64,000 nucleotides of DNA from NCBI GenBank assembly GCA_963682025.1, contig OY821519.1, positions 159,767,457-159,831,456 on the forward strand, read 5' to 3'. Both the position numbers and the translations under genes were made by a program. The notes below the pieces were generated by a model. The model did no database searches, was not told the origin of the DNA, and saw nothing but the letters and a program-made list of their open reading frames with translations. This DNA is from Cordilura impudica (Eukaryota; Arthropoda; Insecta; Diptera; Scathophagidae). Positions 40,961 to 51,862 of the stretch are shown piece after piece. Position 1 is the stretch's first letter; every line of letters begins with the position of its first letter.

Positions 40961-41220
40961 TTTGGAATTTTTGTTGTTGTTTTTTATTTATTCAATATTT
41001 CGCTATCCGCTTGGAATATGAAATGTAAAAGCACAAGGACGCATTTTTGTTAATTTTAATTATTGTTACTCAAATTATATTCCTGAAGATGCTATCCAGC
41101 GGATAGCGAAATATTGAATAAATAAAAAACAACAACAAAAATTCCAAAATTTGGCCTCAAGCTCAATAAATGTATAAATTAATAACAACAAAAAGGTCGA
41201 AGAAAACACAAATATTTATT
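40961..41220 (+). mobile_element. Short Penelope-type remnant with inverted ends
   Basis: Flanked by a 14-base direct repeat GTAAACAAATAAAT (40947-40960, 41221-41234). The segment 40961-41009 (TTTTGGAATTTTTGTTGTTG ... CGCTATCCGC) is the inverse of 41100-41150. No ORF. The structure mimics the inverted ends of the GIY-YIG-bearing element at 21766-22622 but from another family. Confidence 0.65.
41083..41111 (+). ncRNA. Hammerhead-like motif in PLE remnant
   Basis: CTGAAGA (41083-41089), T, stem GCTATCC/GGATAGC with AGC loop (41091-41107), GAAA (41108-41111). The core strings and a perfect 7-bp stem II are present; stems I and III and a cleavage site are not resolved. Confidence 0.5.
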
Positions 41221-41258
41221 GTAAACAAATAAATATGTGTGTAACATCACCACATTCT

Positions 41259-41690
41259 ACAAGCAAGATAATTTTAAAATCAATTAAGACAGTGTCCTCG
41301 TATTCCGCTTCTCTCCAGAGTTTGGATTAATTTTTGATGGGATAATGTGCAAAATGTCTTACTAAAGTCAATGAAATGAACTAGGCAAAGAGTGCAATTA
41401 CTTAGGCAGTCGTTTATATGATTTGAGAAGTTTATATTGGTTTATATTTTTAACCTTTTGGAATCCAAATTGATCTTGGTTTATTATTTTATATTTGTTT
41501 ATGAATTTATTGAGTCTTCTCACTACAATTTCTTCAAGAATTTTTTCTATTACTGGTAGGATTGAGATTGGCCTATATTTGTTATATTCGATTTTATTTC
41601 CATTTTTGTATATTGGACGAATGATGCATGTTTTTAGGTTACTCTTAAGTAGTTGGAAGAAAAATACAAAATTAATAACTTATATGCTGG
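41259..41690 (-). pseudogene. Non-LTR retrotransposon RT, 5' half
   Basis: RPIYKNGNKIEYNKYRPISILPVIEKILEEI, then INKYKIINQDQFGFQK: the fingers of a jockey/I-type RT. Sequence beyond about 41690 is unrelated, so the element was 5'-truncated. Downstream the frame decays (shifts near 41400) and reaches the insertion site of element A. The other half of the palm lies at 20345-21120. Confidence 0.78.
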
Positions 41691-42367
41691 TAACCCGCCC
41701 GTTACCAGAGGCCACTGCCAGTTCGAAGAACTCAATACACTCACATTTTTTTACTAATACTCACACATTTTTCGCAGTGGTCATACTAATGGCACCAAAT
41801 TTTTCGTGCGAGTAATTGCTGCCACTAAGGATGATTAATGTTACCCTGTTAAAAATTTAATACAAATTTACTGGATTACTGCAAAATTGTAATTAAAGTT
41901 TTAACTTCTTAAATGTATTATTATGATTCAATTCTTGAAATGCCCATATAAAAACGCAAGTTTGTTAAATACAGAATACATATTATTAAAATAATACTAA
42001 TAATCATAAATGTTAACCTTTTCCCCCAAAATATGGCTATATTATGAACTCAGTAACTCCTTTTTGTAAACAAAACAAAAAGTGAATATGGATGCTAAAT
42101 TGAAAAACGAGAATATTTTAAAAATAATTAATTTATACCATTGCCACCCTTTTTTGTGGGATATGAACAATAAATCTTAACAATTTAAAGAACAAAGCCT
42201 ACGAAAATATTGCAAGAGATGGGTATGATGGTGGAAGTTTACGCTTTGACAACATTTTCAAAATGAAATTGCAGTCGCAATATGTAAGCACAAATTGCTA
42301 ATGGCGAGGGATTCGACTAATTCGAACAATTTTTCCTTGATAATATGTATAAGATAGGTTTTAACTA

Positions 42368-42674
42368 GTATTTTTGGTTTATCTTTATTTTTTATTTAAT
42401 CAATAGAATTTTACAATTTTTATTCTATTCTTAAAGTTAACACTTTTACTTTTGATTATTCAATTTGCTATTAGTATTTCTATTAAATCATTATTCTTCT
42501 TTTATTATAACTTAGATAGTTCTTAACAAGTATTTCTGGTTTATCTTTATTTTTTATTTAATCAAATAGAATTTTACAATTTTTATTCTATACTTACAGT
42601 TAACAATTTTACTTTTGATTATTCAATTTGCTATTAGTATTTCTATTAAATCATTATTCTTCTTTTATTATAAT
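42368..42674. repeat. Tandem duplication of ~145 bp
   Basis: 42368-42511 and 42530-42674 are nearly identical (GTATTTnTGGTTTATC ... TTCTTTTATTATAA) and separated by 18 bases. Confidence 0.85.
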
Positions 42675-43004
42675 CATTTATAATTTTTTGGTAATGCTTG
42701 TTGAAAACTAAACCGACGACTAACTTGGAAAATGTAGCCAACATATGTATGGGCCATCAGCGATTGCATTGCAGCGGATACCTATGCCATGCAATTGCTA
42801 ATGTTGTTGAATTTTTTTTGTTTTTTATTTCTGTTGTTCTCAAATTGAATTGTGAAACATCAACAAATGCATTGCAGCGGATACGTGTGCGAATGCAAAT
42901 GCTGATGTTGTGTAAAGTTTGTCTTCAGTTGTTCCCATAAATGCTAGACATAACGTCAGCAGAAACGGGTATCAACTTACGACACGCTTTATTTATTTTT
43001 ATAT

Positions 43005-43095
43005 GGTTCATTCCATTAGAAGAATGGAATGAATTTTAAATGTTTTAACTGGTTCATTCCATTAGAAGAATGGAATGAATTTTAAATGTGTTAAC
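43005..43095. repeat. Two 46-bp direct repeats, each with an internal palindrome
   Basis: GGTTCATTCCATTAGAAGAA... at 43005 and 43051. Within each, TTCATTCCATT and AATGGAATGAA form a hairpin. Confidence 0.8.
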
Positions 43096-43355
43096 TTATA
43101 CAACTTAGTGGCAGCGACGGTGGCGTGTGTAGGACGGGTGTAAGACATATCTTTGGTTTGAAAATCTGCCGTGAAAAGTTTATTTATAATTTTTCGTACA
43201 TTATGTCCCATACTGGATCCACCAATGGTACTGATGTGTTGTATCTGAAGTGATAAATGTCAAGATTAAATAATTTTATTAAATATACATATATCTTTAA
43301 GAAATTTTTATACACACCAAGGATTTCTTAAATTCTAAATTTATTGTGTGATTAT

Positions 43356-43398
43356 TAGGTCATGTATGTATTTAAAAACAAACAAAAACTCACTAAAA
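43356..43398 (+). repeat. Outer inverted repeat, left arm (partner 46237-46276)
   Basis: TAGGTCATGTATGTATTTAA ... CTCACTAAAA is the inverse of 46237-46276. The pair brackets the Harbinger-like element and may belong to an older foldback element into which it inserted. Confidence 0.6.
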
Positions 43399-43569
43399 TT
43401 AAATTTTTGATGTGTTTTTTAAATATTTCTCTTTATTATTTCCGATATTTCGATTAGCTTCGCTAATCATCTTCCGGGATACTTTATTTTATATATTATA
43501 ATTCTGGAGTTGAAAAACGTCTGTTTTTGTCGGTTATTTTCTTTCAAAGAAGACAAAAACAGACGTTTA
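43399..43569 (-). mobile_element. Penelope-type end fragment and 17-bp-arm palindrome
   Basis: The part 43440-43480 reads on the minus strand as a hammerhead-like hairpin (see separate entry). Next to it AAACGTCTGTTTTTGTC (43515) and its inverse ending at 43569 form a palindrome around TTATTTTCTTTC. No ORF of value. Confidence 0.45.
43448..43476 (-). ncRNA. Hammerhead-like motif, third copy (degenerate)
   Basis: Minus strand: CGGAAGA (43476-43470), T, stem GATTAGC/GCTAATC with GAA loop (43468-43452), GAAA (43451-43448). The layout equals 41083-41111 with an entirely different stem. The second core base is G instead of U, which should abolish cleavage. Confidence 0.4.
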
Positions 43570-45065
43570 AGTTGAAAACACAACTGGGACGAACGACGAA
43601 TTTTTCGTTCCGAATATTCGTCGTCAGAAATAAAACACATTTGTGTATATGAAAATGCACACAATCAGTGCGTCGAACGAAATACGTAGTGCGTAACGAA
43701 TTCTGCGATAGGTTTATTTCTATTTCTAACGCCGACGAACGACGAATAAATTGGTGTAGAGTGACCGTATTTTATTTTAGTATTTCAAATGTTTTAGTAA
43801 ATAAAGTAATTTTTATCTTTATGAATTGTTTTATATATTATTTATAATTTATAAGATAAATAAAATATATTTTTAATTATATAATTTTCTTTTACATAGT
43901 ATTTTGTTAATATATATTCTTTTTCGTTTAGTGCTTTTTTTTTTAAATATGGTCACACTTCAGCTACAACATGAAAACAAAAATGACATAAAATTAATTT
44001 ATGAATGAAAATTTATGTAATTTTTTCAGAATTAAAAAATTAAACGCTGCCGTACAAAAATTAAGGCTTTTACCATCGTGAACATGATGTTTACAATTAT
44101 AATAACTCGTACCAAGTTAAAAATTCTTTTATTCATATTTTTCCAATATTTATTTATATACCTTAGGGTTATGACTTTTTTTTATTTTTTTTTTTTTCAA
44201 ATATCAAATTTTACATGCCCTAGCCAAAAAGTCTATTAAAAATATTAAGAAACGCAATCTTACTTTTTCGCTGCTCTCAAAAAAGTTTCCGCACCAAACG
44301 CGCTGAAATTTGGTCTTATTGTTTTATTTGATTTAAAACATTTCTTCTACGTTTTAAAGACCATTGTGTATTTTAGGTGCAATGCCCCGAATGGTTTCAA
44401 ATTTTCACCACTCTTAACACATTTTGTTGCGATTCTAGCAAAATATATTTTTTTCGACGGTCGAGATATTTTTCGAGTTATGGACCTCCAAAGTTTGGAC
44501 ATTGACTTGTATATAACTTTTTAGTATCGGAATTGATGAATATATATATCATTTTGAAGTTCACATGAGTGCCTTTTATTTGATATTTTTAAATTTGAAA
44601 TCCAAAACTTGTCATTATCTCATAAAACGATCTCTGCAATGTTGATATCTACAACAACTGAATAAAAAAAAAATCTAGATCCACTAGCTTCATTTCGATG
44701 CTCGGTGTAATTCTAGAAAAATTCTGGCAGTATTAGCATTTATCCTAATTCCAAAATACCGAGCAGAACTATATAAAATATGTCAATTTATATGTAGTGC
44801 ATGGTACGACGTATGGTTTTCAGACCATTGTTTCCGCGAAGACAATTTTGAATTATTAAATTTAAAAGAGGTAATGAGTGTTTTATAAGGCATGGGGTTA
44901 TGCAGAAGTCGTAAATAATAAATCGGCAGCGTGGTAATATTTGCGCAGAACGTGCTATAAAAGTTGTTCAGGACATTTTCCTTTCTGCAAAAATAGTCGC
45001 ACTTTAAATCTTAAATTTATATCATACAATATTCAAATAAACTAGAGGACCCCTGCTGATCTGCA

Positions 45066-45116
45066 GCATTATATTATATTATATTATATTATATTATATT
45101 ATATTATATTATATTA
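45066..45116. repeat. (ATATT)n microsatellite
   Basis: About ten perfect copies of ATATT. Immediately after it lies a direct repeat of TGCCAAGAGAAGTTAACGTA at about 45140 and 45179. Confidence 0.95.
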
Positions 45117-45584
45117 ATTTTTATAATATAATACCAAAATTTGCCAAGAGAAGTTAACGTACAGCAATGCCAAAATATGCCAAGAGAAGTTAACGTACAG
45201 TAAAAGTAAAGTTGATTGTCCACGCATAACTTTCCTCAAACCCAACGATTTTAAGCAGTTAATAGCTCAAAAGAAAGAGCTTGATCCACTGAGAACTCTA
45301 GTTATAGAGGTTTGAGTGAAGGAAAATATTGAAAAAATCTTGAAAAAAAAAAAGTATAACTTGAGTAAGGTGAGAGTTGAGTAAATTCCAATGCTTGATG
45401 ACATATCTGTGTCTAAATACCTTTCATTAAAAAAAAAAGAAAAATGAAGGAAATCGGCCGGATAGAACGGCCAGACGGACTGACTTTAGTTTTCATAAAT
45501 TCTTTTAATATATAAGATAAATAATTATACCTCGTAACAAAATCTACATTGTTTAAATAATTTTTTTTACTATGTATACATATA

Positions 45585-45889
45585 CCTAAAGCCTCGATCT
45601 GTGTCGTTAATTGGACCCAAAAAAGACGACGCAAATCGAAACGACGCAAATTAAATTAATTTTCCTATACATAAATATTTTGTTTATTAGTACTAAAATA
45701 AAACATTTACTTGCATTCCTACAGAATTAAATGGGAAATCCCCTTTATATAAAATTTAAGCAACGTAGATAAAAAATTTTACGATGCACATAAAAATTTT
45801 AACGACGCAACTCTGTAATCACGAAAATTCAAGAACGACGCAACTTCGAAAACGATGTAAATCGAAACGACGCAAATCGAGGTTTTAGT
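45585..45889. mobile_element. MITE with CTAAAGCCTCGATCTGTGTC ends
   Basis: The left end is the imperfect inverse of ACGACGCAAATCGAGGTTTTAG at the right. Several ACGACGCAAATCGA-like subrepeats are inside. Nested in the Harbinger-like element. Confidence 0.65.
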
Positions 45890-46236
45890 GTTTAAATTAA
45901 TAAAAAATATAAAAATAAAAATAAAAAAAAATTCTGTGAGTTTTTTGAAATTGCATTTGGTGCGGAAGGTTTTTCCGGCAAAATGACCTGCAAACACGAC
46001 TTTTATTATTAGTTTAGTATTGCCTATCACGTTGTGATAGGTTAAAATTTTGTAAAAAATTAGTAATAACCCTAATGTACATATTATAAATTAAAAACAA
46101 TTTCAAATGACGTTACAGCTGTTATGTGAATTCGTCGTAATTGTATTTCATTCGACGAATTTACGCAACGAAATGTTGCCGAGAAATTCATCGAACTGTG
46201 CGAAATTCGTCATTCGTCCCAGTTGTGTTTCCACCT

Positions 46237-46276
46237 TTAGTGAGTTTTTGTTTCTTTTTAAATACATACAGACCTA
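46237..46276 (-). repeat. Outer inverted repeat, right arm
   Basis: Partner of 43356-43398 (TTAGTGAGTTTTTGTTTC ... ACATACAGACCTAA). Confidence 0.6.
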
Positions 46277-46894
46277 AAGCCAGACAAAATAATCACACAA
46301 CAAACACAAGGATCAACTATAAACTTATAAACATTCTAAATTTATTTCACACCTTGAAATTATCAACATAAGGTTGCTTGCATTATAAAATACCTAATTT
46401 TCTGCTGTTTTCCATTGAAATTTTCCCAATAATTTCAACAGCGTTGCACATTTTAGAATCTACAAGAAATTCTCCGGTGTTGGCAAAGTTTTCCTCTTGC
46501 GGATTTGAAAAATCTTTAAAATAAATCGATATTAGTATGTATGTATAATTTTCAGCAATTAACATAAAAGTACCTGAATTGTCATTGCGTAGAACTAAAA
46601 ATTGGAGAATATGGGCTGGCTTTGGTCATTGTTGTTCATTTTCAAGCAAATTTATAACTGCGAATTGAGCAAATGCTTAGAATATTAAATTTTAGTGTAA
46701 CATAGGTATGACAAAATAATTGTTTAAAATGAAAGAAGAGCACTTTTTTAATGTTTTGTTTATGAAAATTATATCTAATTTATCTTTTATATTATTTATT
46801 TTAAATTTGCATATATTCAAAGCTAAGGAATTAACAGGATAAGTGTAAACAGCAATAGCACTGCTTAAGTAATATCCGATAGCTTCTATTTATT
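46277..46894. other. Non-coding stretch, possible 3' part of the CACTA-like gene
   Basis: A 60-residue minus-strand frame (46383-46565) could be a last exon of the transposase pseudogene, but its similarity is too weak to claim. Nothing else seen. Confidence 0.35.
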
Positions 46895-48760
46895 GTGTGC
46901 AAAATTTTTGATGATGAAAAACTTTTTGTCCACGGTCATTACAACATTATCCTTTTTGTTAATAGTAAAAGAATATTTCTCCATATGGCAAGTTTTGTAG
47001 TATTTCTTGTAGCTTTTAAACTCTGGGTCACTTCACCATTGCGTCTGAACACCTCCCTTAAATTGCGATTCCATTTCTTCGCAAAATTCAAATTCACAAA
47101 GTCGATTTTTTATTTGTTGCAAAACTTGGATTGATGATCGAATTAATTTTTTTAGTTCGCCTAAATTGTTTTCGAAAGAAAATGCGCTATAGTCTTCAAG
47201 GGAGTCGAATTTTCTGGCGTCTCTTGCTATGTGAATTAACAAATGGCTGTTGAAAGCTAACAAGTTTTCTCCGTAAAGCTTTTCAACTTGCTGAACAAAT
47301 TCTGCAAGTTACTGGTTTGCAAAAGCTTTGTTGTCTGCTGCTGTACTTGCCGATAAAATTGATATGGCTACGTGGAAATGTAAAAAATTATGATACAAGT
47401 CAACATCCAAAATTCCTTGCAATACTATCGGCCCGGTATAGAGAAGAAACATTCTAAATTCTGTGGCCTTCCACATTTTATAATGTTGAATGCTCCTCGG
47501 TTTTCGTGCAAAGTCGCTAGGCATTTCATCAGAAATGCTTTGAATTCTTGCATCTAATTATGATATTTTACTGGAATTGAACTTTACAAATTGAAATAAG
47601 TTAGACTTGGAATTATGAAACTGTCTTGTTTGGGGTAATTTATCTAATGACATCACTTGTCTATCTTTAACTTTTCTACCCTCCATCCAAATGCTAATTA
47701 ATTTTTTGTGACTCCTAGGTAAATAACGTGCATAGGATCCAGCAAGAAATCGTCTACCATATCAATCGGAAGTTCTTCTAAAACTGAACGTTCCTCTCTA
47801 TGATGCTTAATTTGTTGACGTAATCGAAAGCATTCGTTTGTCCTTAGAGGCTTGTTCAGTTCGTTGAAAAACATATTTCGTTTGAATGTTCCTTTAGTAG
47901 TGCAGTTCGGACAGCCGTAGTATGCATTAAACAGTTTGATGTACGTCACCTCTGCCTTGGCAGGGGCATCACATATAAATCCTATAATTTTATCTCGAAT
48001 CATTGTTTCTCTGCATGAGATTCCATTTTCTAATACTTCTTTCATTTCTTCGACAAATTTTTGCAAGAAATTGTTGGAGGATTTTGGTTTCTGAGTTCCA
48101 CTGTAAATTCCCGCAATATAAATAAAATTATTTAGCTCTGGTATTTTTATTTGAATAAGCCAAATACAGTCTGTTGTGCCATTACTTATCGGCAATCCAT
48201 CAACGTTAATTAGAAACCGAATTTCGGTAATGCTGTTTAGGTCTAAATTAAGTATTTCTAACCGCCTCTTAAGTGGTGCCAATATTATTGTGATATTCAC
48301 CAGTGAAAACATTAGAAAAAAGAGACACTTCCCTGGGTGTTTGTAACAATGACCGAGAGTCCAGTGGCAAACTTAGTCCAAACTTGCTTCAAACATGAAG
48401 CAAATCATTGACGACGGACAGCGATACATGTTGTCGAAGCACCCAAAGCCTGATTTCCGTTCTCAAAGAGTTTTTGTCGTTTACACTGATAATTTGTTCT
48501 TTATCTTCTTGTGCTGTATAAGTACTATCGAATTCGCATTAGATTTTCCATGATAAATCACTTTCAAAGTTTGTGCTGCTATTGCTGGCCACTAAATTCT
48601 TACTGTTAATTTTATTTAAGTTTACATTATGCTCATTATTTATACTAAGAACATTTACAACTGAATGTTCATTATTTACAATTACATTAAACTTTTGTAA
48701 GTATTTCTTAATAACTTTACATATATACTGTCTACTGCACTTGCATAACCTTTTACCCAT
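46895..48760 (-). pseudogene. CACTA (En/Spm)-like transposase, decayed
   Basis: Several frames in order on the minus strand. A Cys-containing N-terminal piece (48539-48760) comes first, then RLWVLRQHVSLSVVNDLL and LPLDSRSLLQTPREV (about 48340-48470). The main block follows (47698-48312: VDGLPISNG, IAGIYSGTQKP, GFICDAPAKAEV, YYGCPNCTTKGTF, IDMVDDFLLDPMHVIYLGV). Then RKPRSIQHYKMWKATEFRMFLLYTG (47309-47524) and SAFSFENNLGELKKLIRSS (47033-47263), with a degraded C-terminal part to 46895. This is the order of TNP2-like transposases of animal CACTA elements. Shifts and stops between blocks make it a pseudogene. Terminal repeats were not found. Confidence 0.72.
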
Positions 48761-49056
48761 TTTAAATTAAAAAAGTCGAATTAATTTATATATTTTATAT
48801 AAAATTATTTAAATTATACATTCAGAAAAAATTTTCATAGAAGGCGATCGTATTGTTTTCTTTTAAAAAATAATTTAAATAAAATAAATTAAATTTTCAC
48901 TAACATTACATTTATCGATTCAATTAACAGTTCTTTCAAAAGCTTACGTATATATTAGTGTGCTCGCTATCAGAGATCTATTTTCTGTGTATAATCTGCT
49001 AATTGTAAATTATAAAACAAATTTTATAAAAATATAATAAGTACTCTAACATCAAT

Positions 49057-50345
49057 ATGAATAAAACACCAGATAATGGTGGAATAAATATCCCACCTAT
49101 TGATGGAAATATACCTAAGCATCCAGATATTAAGTCACCTCGTCCAAAATACTTGGTAATTTCAAGAACAAACGGCTCCAAATCACTTCAAAATGTGTCA
49201 CCCTTTTTGATCAAAAAGGTTGTTGACAGTACAAGTGGTGGCGAGGTAGCAGAATATAAAAAATTAAGAAACGGAACTATATTATTCAGAACAAAAAATC
49301 TAAACCAAGCTAAAAAATTAATTCGATTGAAAAGTTTATGTCCAAATATAGAAATTGAAGTATCATGGCACAACTCCTTAAATTATGTCAAAGGAGTAAT
49401 ATATTCCAATGATTTAAGAGGAATTCCAAAAGACGAAGTTCTACTTGAACTTCAGAGTCAAAATGTAATTAAAATTGAAAAAAATCAAAAGAAAAATCAA
49501 CAATTAAATTGAAGAAACTGGTCTCATTATAATCACTTTCGAAACCACTAACCTTCCGGTAGAACTTAACATTGGTTATGAACGAGTCAATATTCATACG
49601 TATGTACCCTTACCACTTAGATGTAAGGATTGCCTACGCTATGGACACATCACTAAATTATGCAAAAATTCAAAAATTTGTCCTAACTGTTCTCAAAACT
49701 TTCACACCACAGAAAATGAAATCTGCACAGAACCAAAAAAATGTACAAATTGTATAGAATTTGACTCTTTAGACAAAAAATGCCCCATTTTTTTAAAACA
49801 GCGAGAAATTCAATCAATCGTTACTTCGGAAAAGGTAAATAAAAAGACAGCCAACTCTATTTACATTCAACATCACCCAAACACAACGTCTACATATTCA
49901 TCGGTCGCTATTCAGAGTAATATCAATACTCAACCATCTAATTCAGTAAACTCCCAAAACGAATCAAATAATTTAACCTTAATATCAACTCAGCAAAATA
50001 TAGAACAACATGATCCGTTATCGGACTGTTCACACCATTTAGCATCAAATCAACGCTCAATTATAAATTATTCCAATATATCAGATTTGGATTTTTCGGA
50101 ACAAGAAATAGATCTTACAAATACATCCCAGTTTACAGCTATTAATCCCCCAAAGTTAGCATCAGAGATTGAAACATCCGAAAATGAAACAGACGCATTG
50201 CAAAAAGCAGTTAATAAAAATGTAATTATTTTGCCAAGAACAACATCCAATAAAAATAAACAATTACTACGGCAAAAATCTATTCCTAGCCAGAGTGTAA
50301 AGCGAGTCAGAAAAGAAATAAGTTTCAAAATGGATTATATAATAC
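49057..50345 (+). pseudogene. ORF1 (Gag-like) of I-like element
   Basis: The ATG at 49057 opens 151 residues (PKYLVISRTNGSKSLQNVSP, then LNYVKGVIYSNDLRGIPKDEVLLELQ, an RRM-like region). A one-base shift near 49490 moves to a frame with CKDCLRYGHITKLC (CX2CX4HX4C), CPNCSQNFHTTENEIC and CTNC (49620-49780). A Ser/Asn/Gln-rich tail then continues open to about 50345 and beyond to 50512. ORF1 binds the element RNA. The frame overlaps the ORF2 ATG (50499), so the end may have been altered. Confidence 0.78.
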
Positions 50346-50498
50346 TACATCATTACCTCTACAATAATATTTTATACAACTTCGGTAAATATTTACATAC
50401 AATTTATTATTGTTCATATTCAGATTATTTCATATCATTTCAAATTACTTATTGTTATACACATAAAAATAGTTTTTCGTTTTATTTGTTAATTAACT

Positions 50499-50909
50499 AT
50501 GGCTTTATTTAAAATATTACAATGGAATATTAACGGTTATTTAAACAGTTATAATGATCTCATCTTATTAATTAGAAAACATTTACCAAAAGTAATATCA
50601 TTACAAAAAACCCACTTACACTCCCAAATCAATATCCCAGTCCCCATTAATTATACCCTCTATATAAAAAACTCATCCACCACCAGATACGGTGGAGTCG
50701 GCCTTTTAATACACAATTCTATTCAACATAAGCAAATTTTACTTGCTGACGATTTTGATGCATTATGTATAGAGATCATATCAAAAATAAAATTCAATGT
50801 TGTTACTGTATACATTAATCCAAATAATAAATTAAATAATACACAACTCAGTAACGTATTAGGTACCTTGACTAATACAAGTCTAATCTCGGGAGACTTA
50901 AATGGTTGG
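50499..50909 (+). pseudogene. ORF2 endonuclease, N-terminal part
   Basis: ATG 50499. LQWNINGYLNSYNDL (Asn site), SLQKTHLHSQ (the family has a catalytic Glu at the Lys position), TRYGGVGLLIHNSI and SGDLNGW (Asp/Asn site). APE-type nuclease that nicks target DNA. It is cut at GDLNGW by the BEL element; the E-to-K change would already impair catalysis. Confidence 0.8.
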
Positions 50910-51450
50910 TGTACGATGAAGAGGGTTTTCTCCACCTACATATATGCTGCTCTACATATATGCTGCTAATATATGTGGGACAATATATAGTGATGATACA
51001 GACCGCGAAAACCACAAGAAACACAAAACAAGTGGTTTCGATCGTATCAACTTTAACAATGATTTATGTTTTATTTACCAAACTTAAAAATAGCCCTAAC
51101 AATGTAACTCAAATTAATAAGAGATAATGCTTGTATATGTTGTTGTTTTCTCGTTAGTACAAATGTTACATATTGGTATGTACTTAAAATGAACTTAATG
51201 TGTTATATTCACTCATTTAACACAAGAGACAAAAAAAAAAAAAATATAAAAATCATCAAAACTAACGGGACATTTCAAATAAATAAGTTACAGTGGTTAT
51301 TGTGTATCATTATGCGAATAAATTACAGTGGTAACAGTAGACCAAAATTATGAAAATAATATAACAAATTTTAAGTTAGAAAATAATGAATTAATTAATG
51401 AGAGATACAAAAAAATAAAATAAACTATAATGTTATACGTTGAGCTAACA
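50910..51450 (-). repeat. 3' LTR of BEL element
   Basis: 541 bp, TGTACGATGAAGAGGG to TTGAGCTAACA. Near its left end a TACATATATGCTGC piece is duplicated, and about 30 bases present in the right LTR are missing. Confidence 0.9.
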
Positions 51451-51862
51451 TGCCGGCCCCATTGAAAGGACACTTTCTAGCAGAAGGTAGTAGAGCCAGT
51501 CTGTGGATAGGGCGACGTATAATTCCCTTTGTTGTTTTTATGTCGACTACTCTGACACGATCATCTTTGCCACGTATTATTTTGATGATTTTTCCCATGA
51601 GCCATCGTTGAGGAGTTATATTGTCTTCATGAATAATAACTAAAGCGCCAAAAGCAATAATTGAATTCGAGCTAGTCCATTTGTTTCGTGTCTGGAGCTC
51701 ATTTATGTAATCATGGGACCACTTTTTCCAAAAAGTCTGCTTGATTGCACTTATTCGGGCCCAATATTCTAAATTATCTACTCGTTTTGATGAGACATCC
51801 CGTTCTGGCAGAGCACGTAGGGCGGACCAATTAGAAAGTGGCCTGGCGTAAGGGCTTCAAAA
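51451..51862 (-). pseudogene. pol: C-terminal part of BEL integrase/pol
   Basis: After a shift near 51850: TPGHFLIG, a basic stretch with WKKWSHDYINELQTR, IIAFGALVIIHEDNITPQRW, and a last RVVDIKTTKGIIRRPIHRLA. This is the typical C-terminus (DUF5641-like) of BEL pol, ending just inside the LTR. Confidence 0.65.

Larger units (their letters stand above)
21121..41254 (-). mobile_element. 412/mdg1-like Ty3/gypsy element A, with many nested insertions
   Basis: Minus-strand element with LTRs at 21121-22762 and 40307-41254. The PBS TGGCGATCCTGC abuts the right LTR and a purine tract CTTAAGGGTAAGGG abuts the left one. Internal order, skipping insertions: leader (40306-40211, then 33437-33194, then 29096-28800), gag, protease, RT, RNase H, integrase. 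pol resembles 412/mdg1 (YVDDIIIFGCSLKHH, and a PBS close to the tRNA-Arg-type TGGCGA). Inserted into it are a PLE, two MITEs, a SINE, a BEL-type element, Ty3/gypsy element B and a PLE remnant. All domains carry stops or shifts. Confidence 0.85.
40307..41254 (-). repeat. 5' LTR of element A (contains a PLE remnant)
   Basis: TATGATGTGTGGTGACAG to AACATCACCACA; about 674 bp once the 260-base insertion and its 14-base duplication are removed. Right flank TTCT is the target duplication. Confidence 0.83.
41691..43355. other. Non-coding stretch with local duplications
   Basis: No recognisable gene. Notable are a GGTAAC...GTTACC palindrome at about 41690, a GCATTGCAGCGGATAC motif twice (about 42763 and 42870), and the tandem copies listed separately. 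Confidence 0.5.
43570..46236. mobile_element. Harbinger-like non-autonomous DNA element
   Basis: The ends AGTTGAAAACACAACTGGGA and AGGTGGAAACACAACTGGGA are inverted, continuing through GACGAA(C/T)GACGAATTT. The target duplication is TTA (43567-43569, 46237-46239), as expected for PIF/Harbinger. No transposase frame in 2.67 kb; the interior contains a MITE (45585-45889), a pentanucleotide array and uninformative AT-rich sequence. Confidence 0.65.

Noticed and set aside
44160..45060. Possible decayed gene in the interior of the Harbinger-like element
   Set aside because: No frame longer than noise and no recognisable motif on either strand.
49572..49757. Separate 61-residue ORF
   Set aside because: Out of frame with the zinc knuckles of ORF1, which occupy the same bases in another frame.
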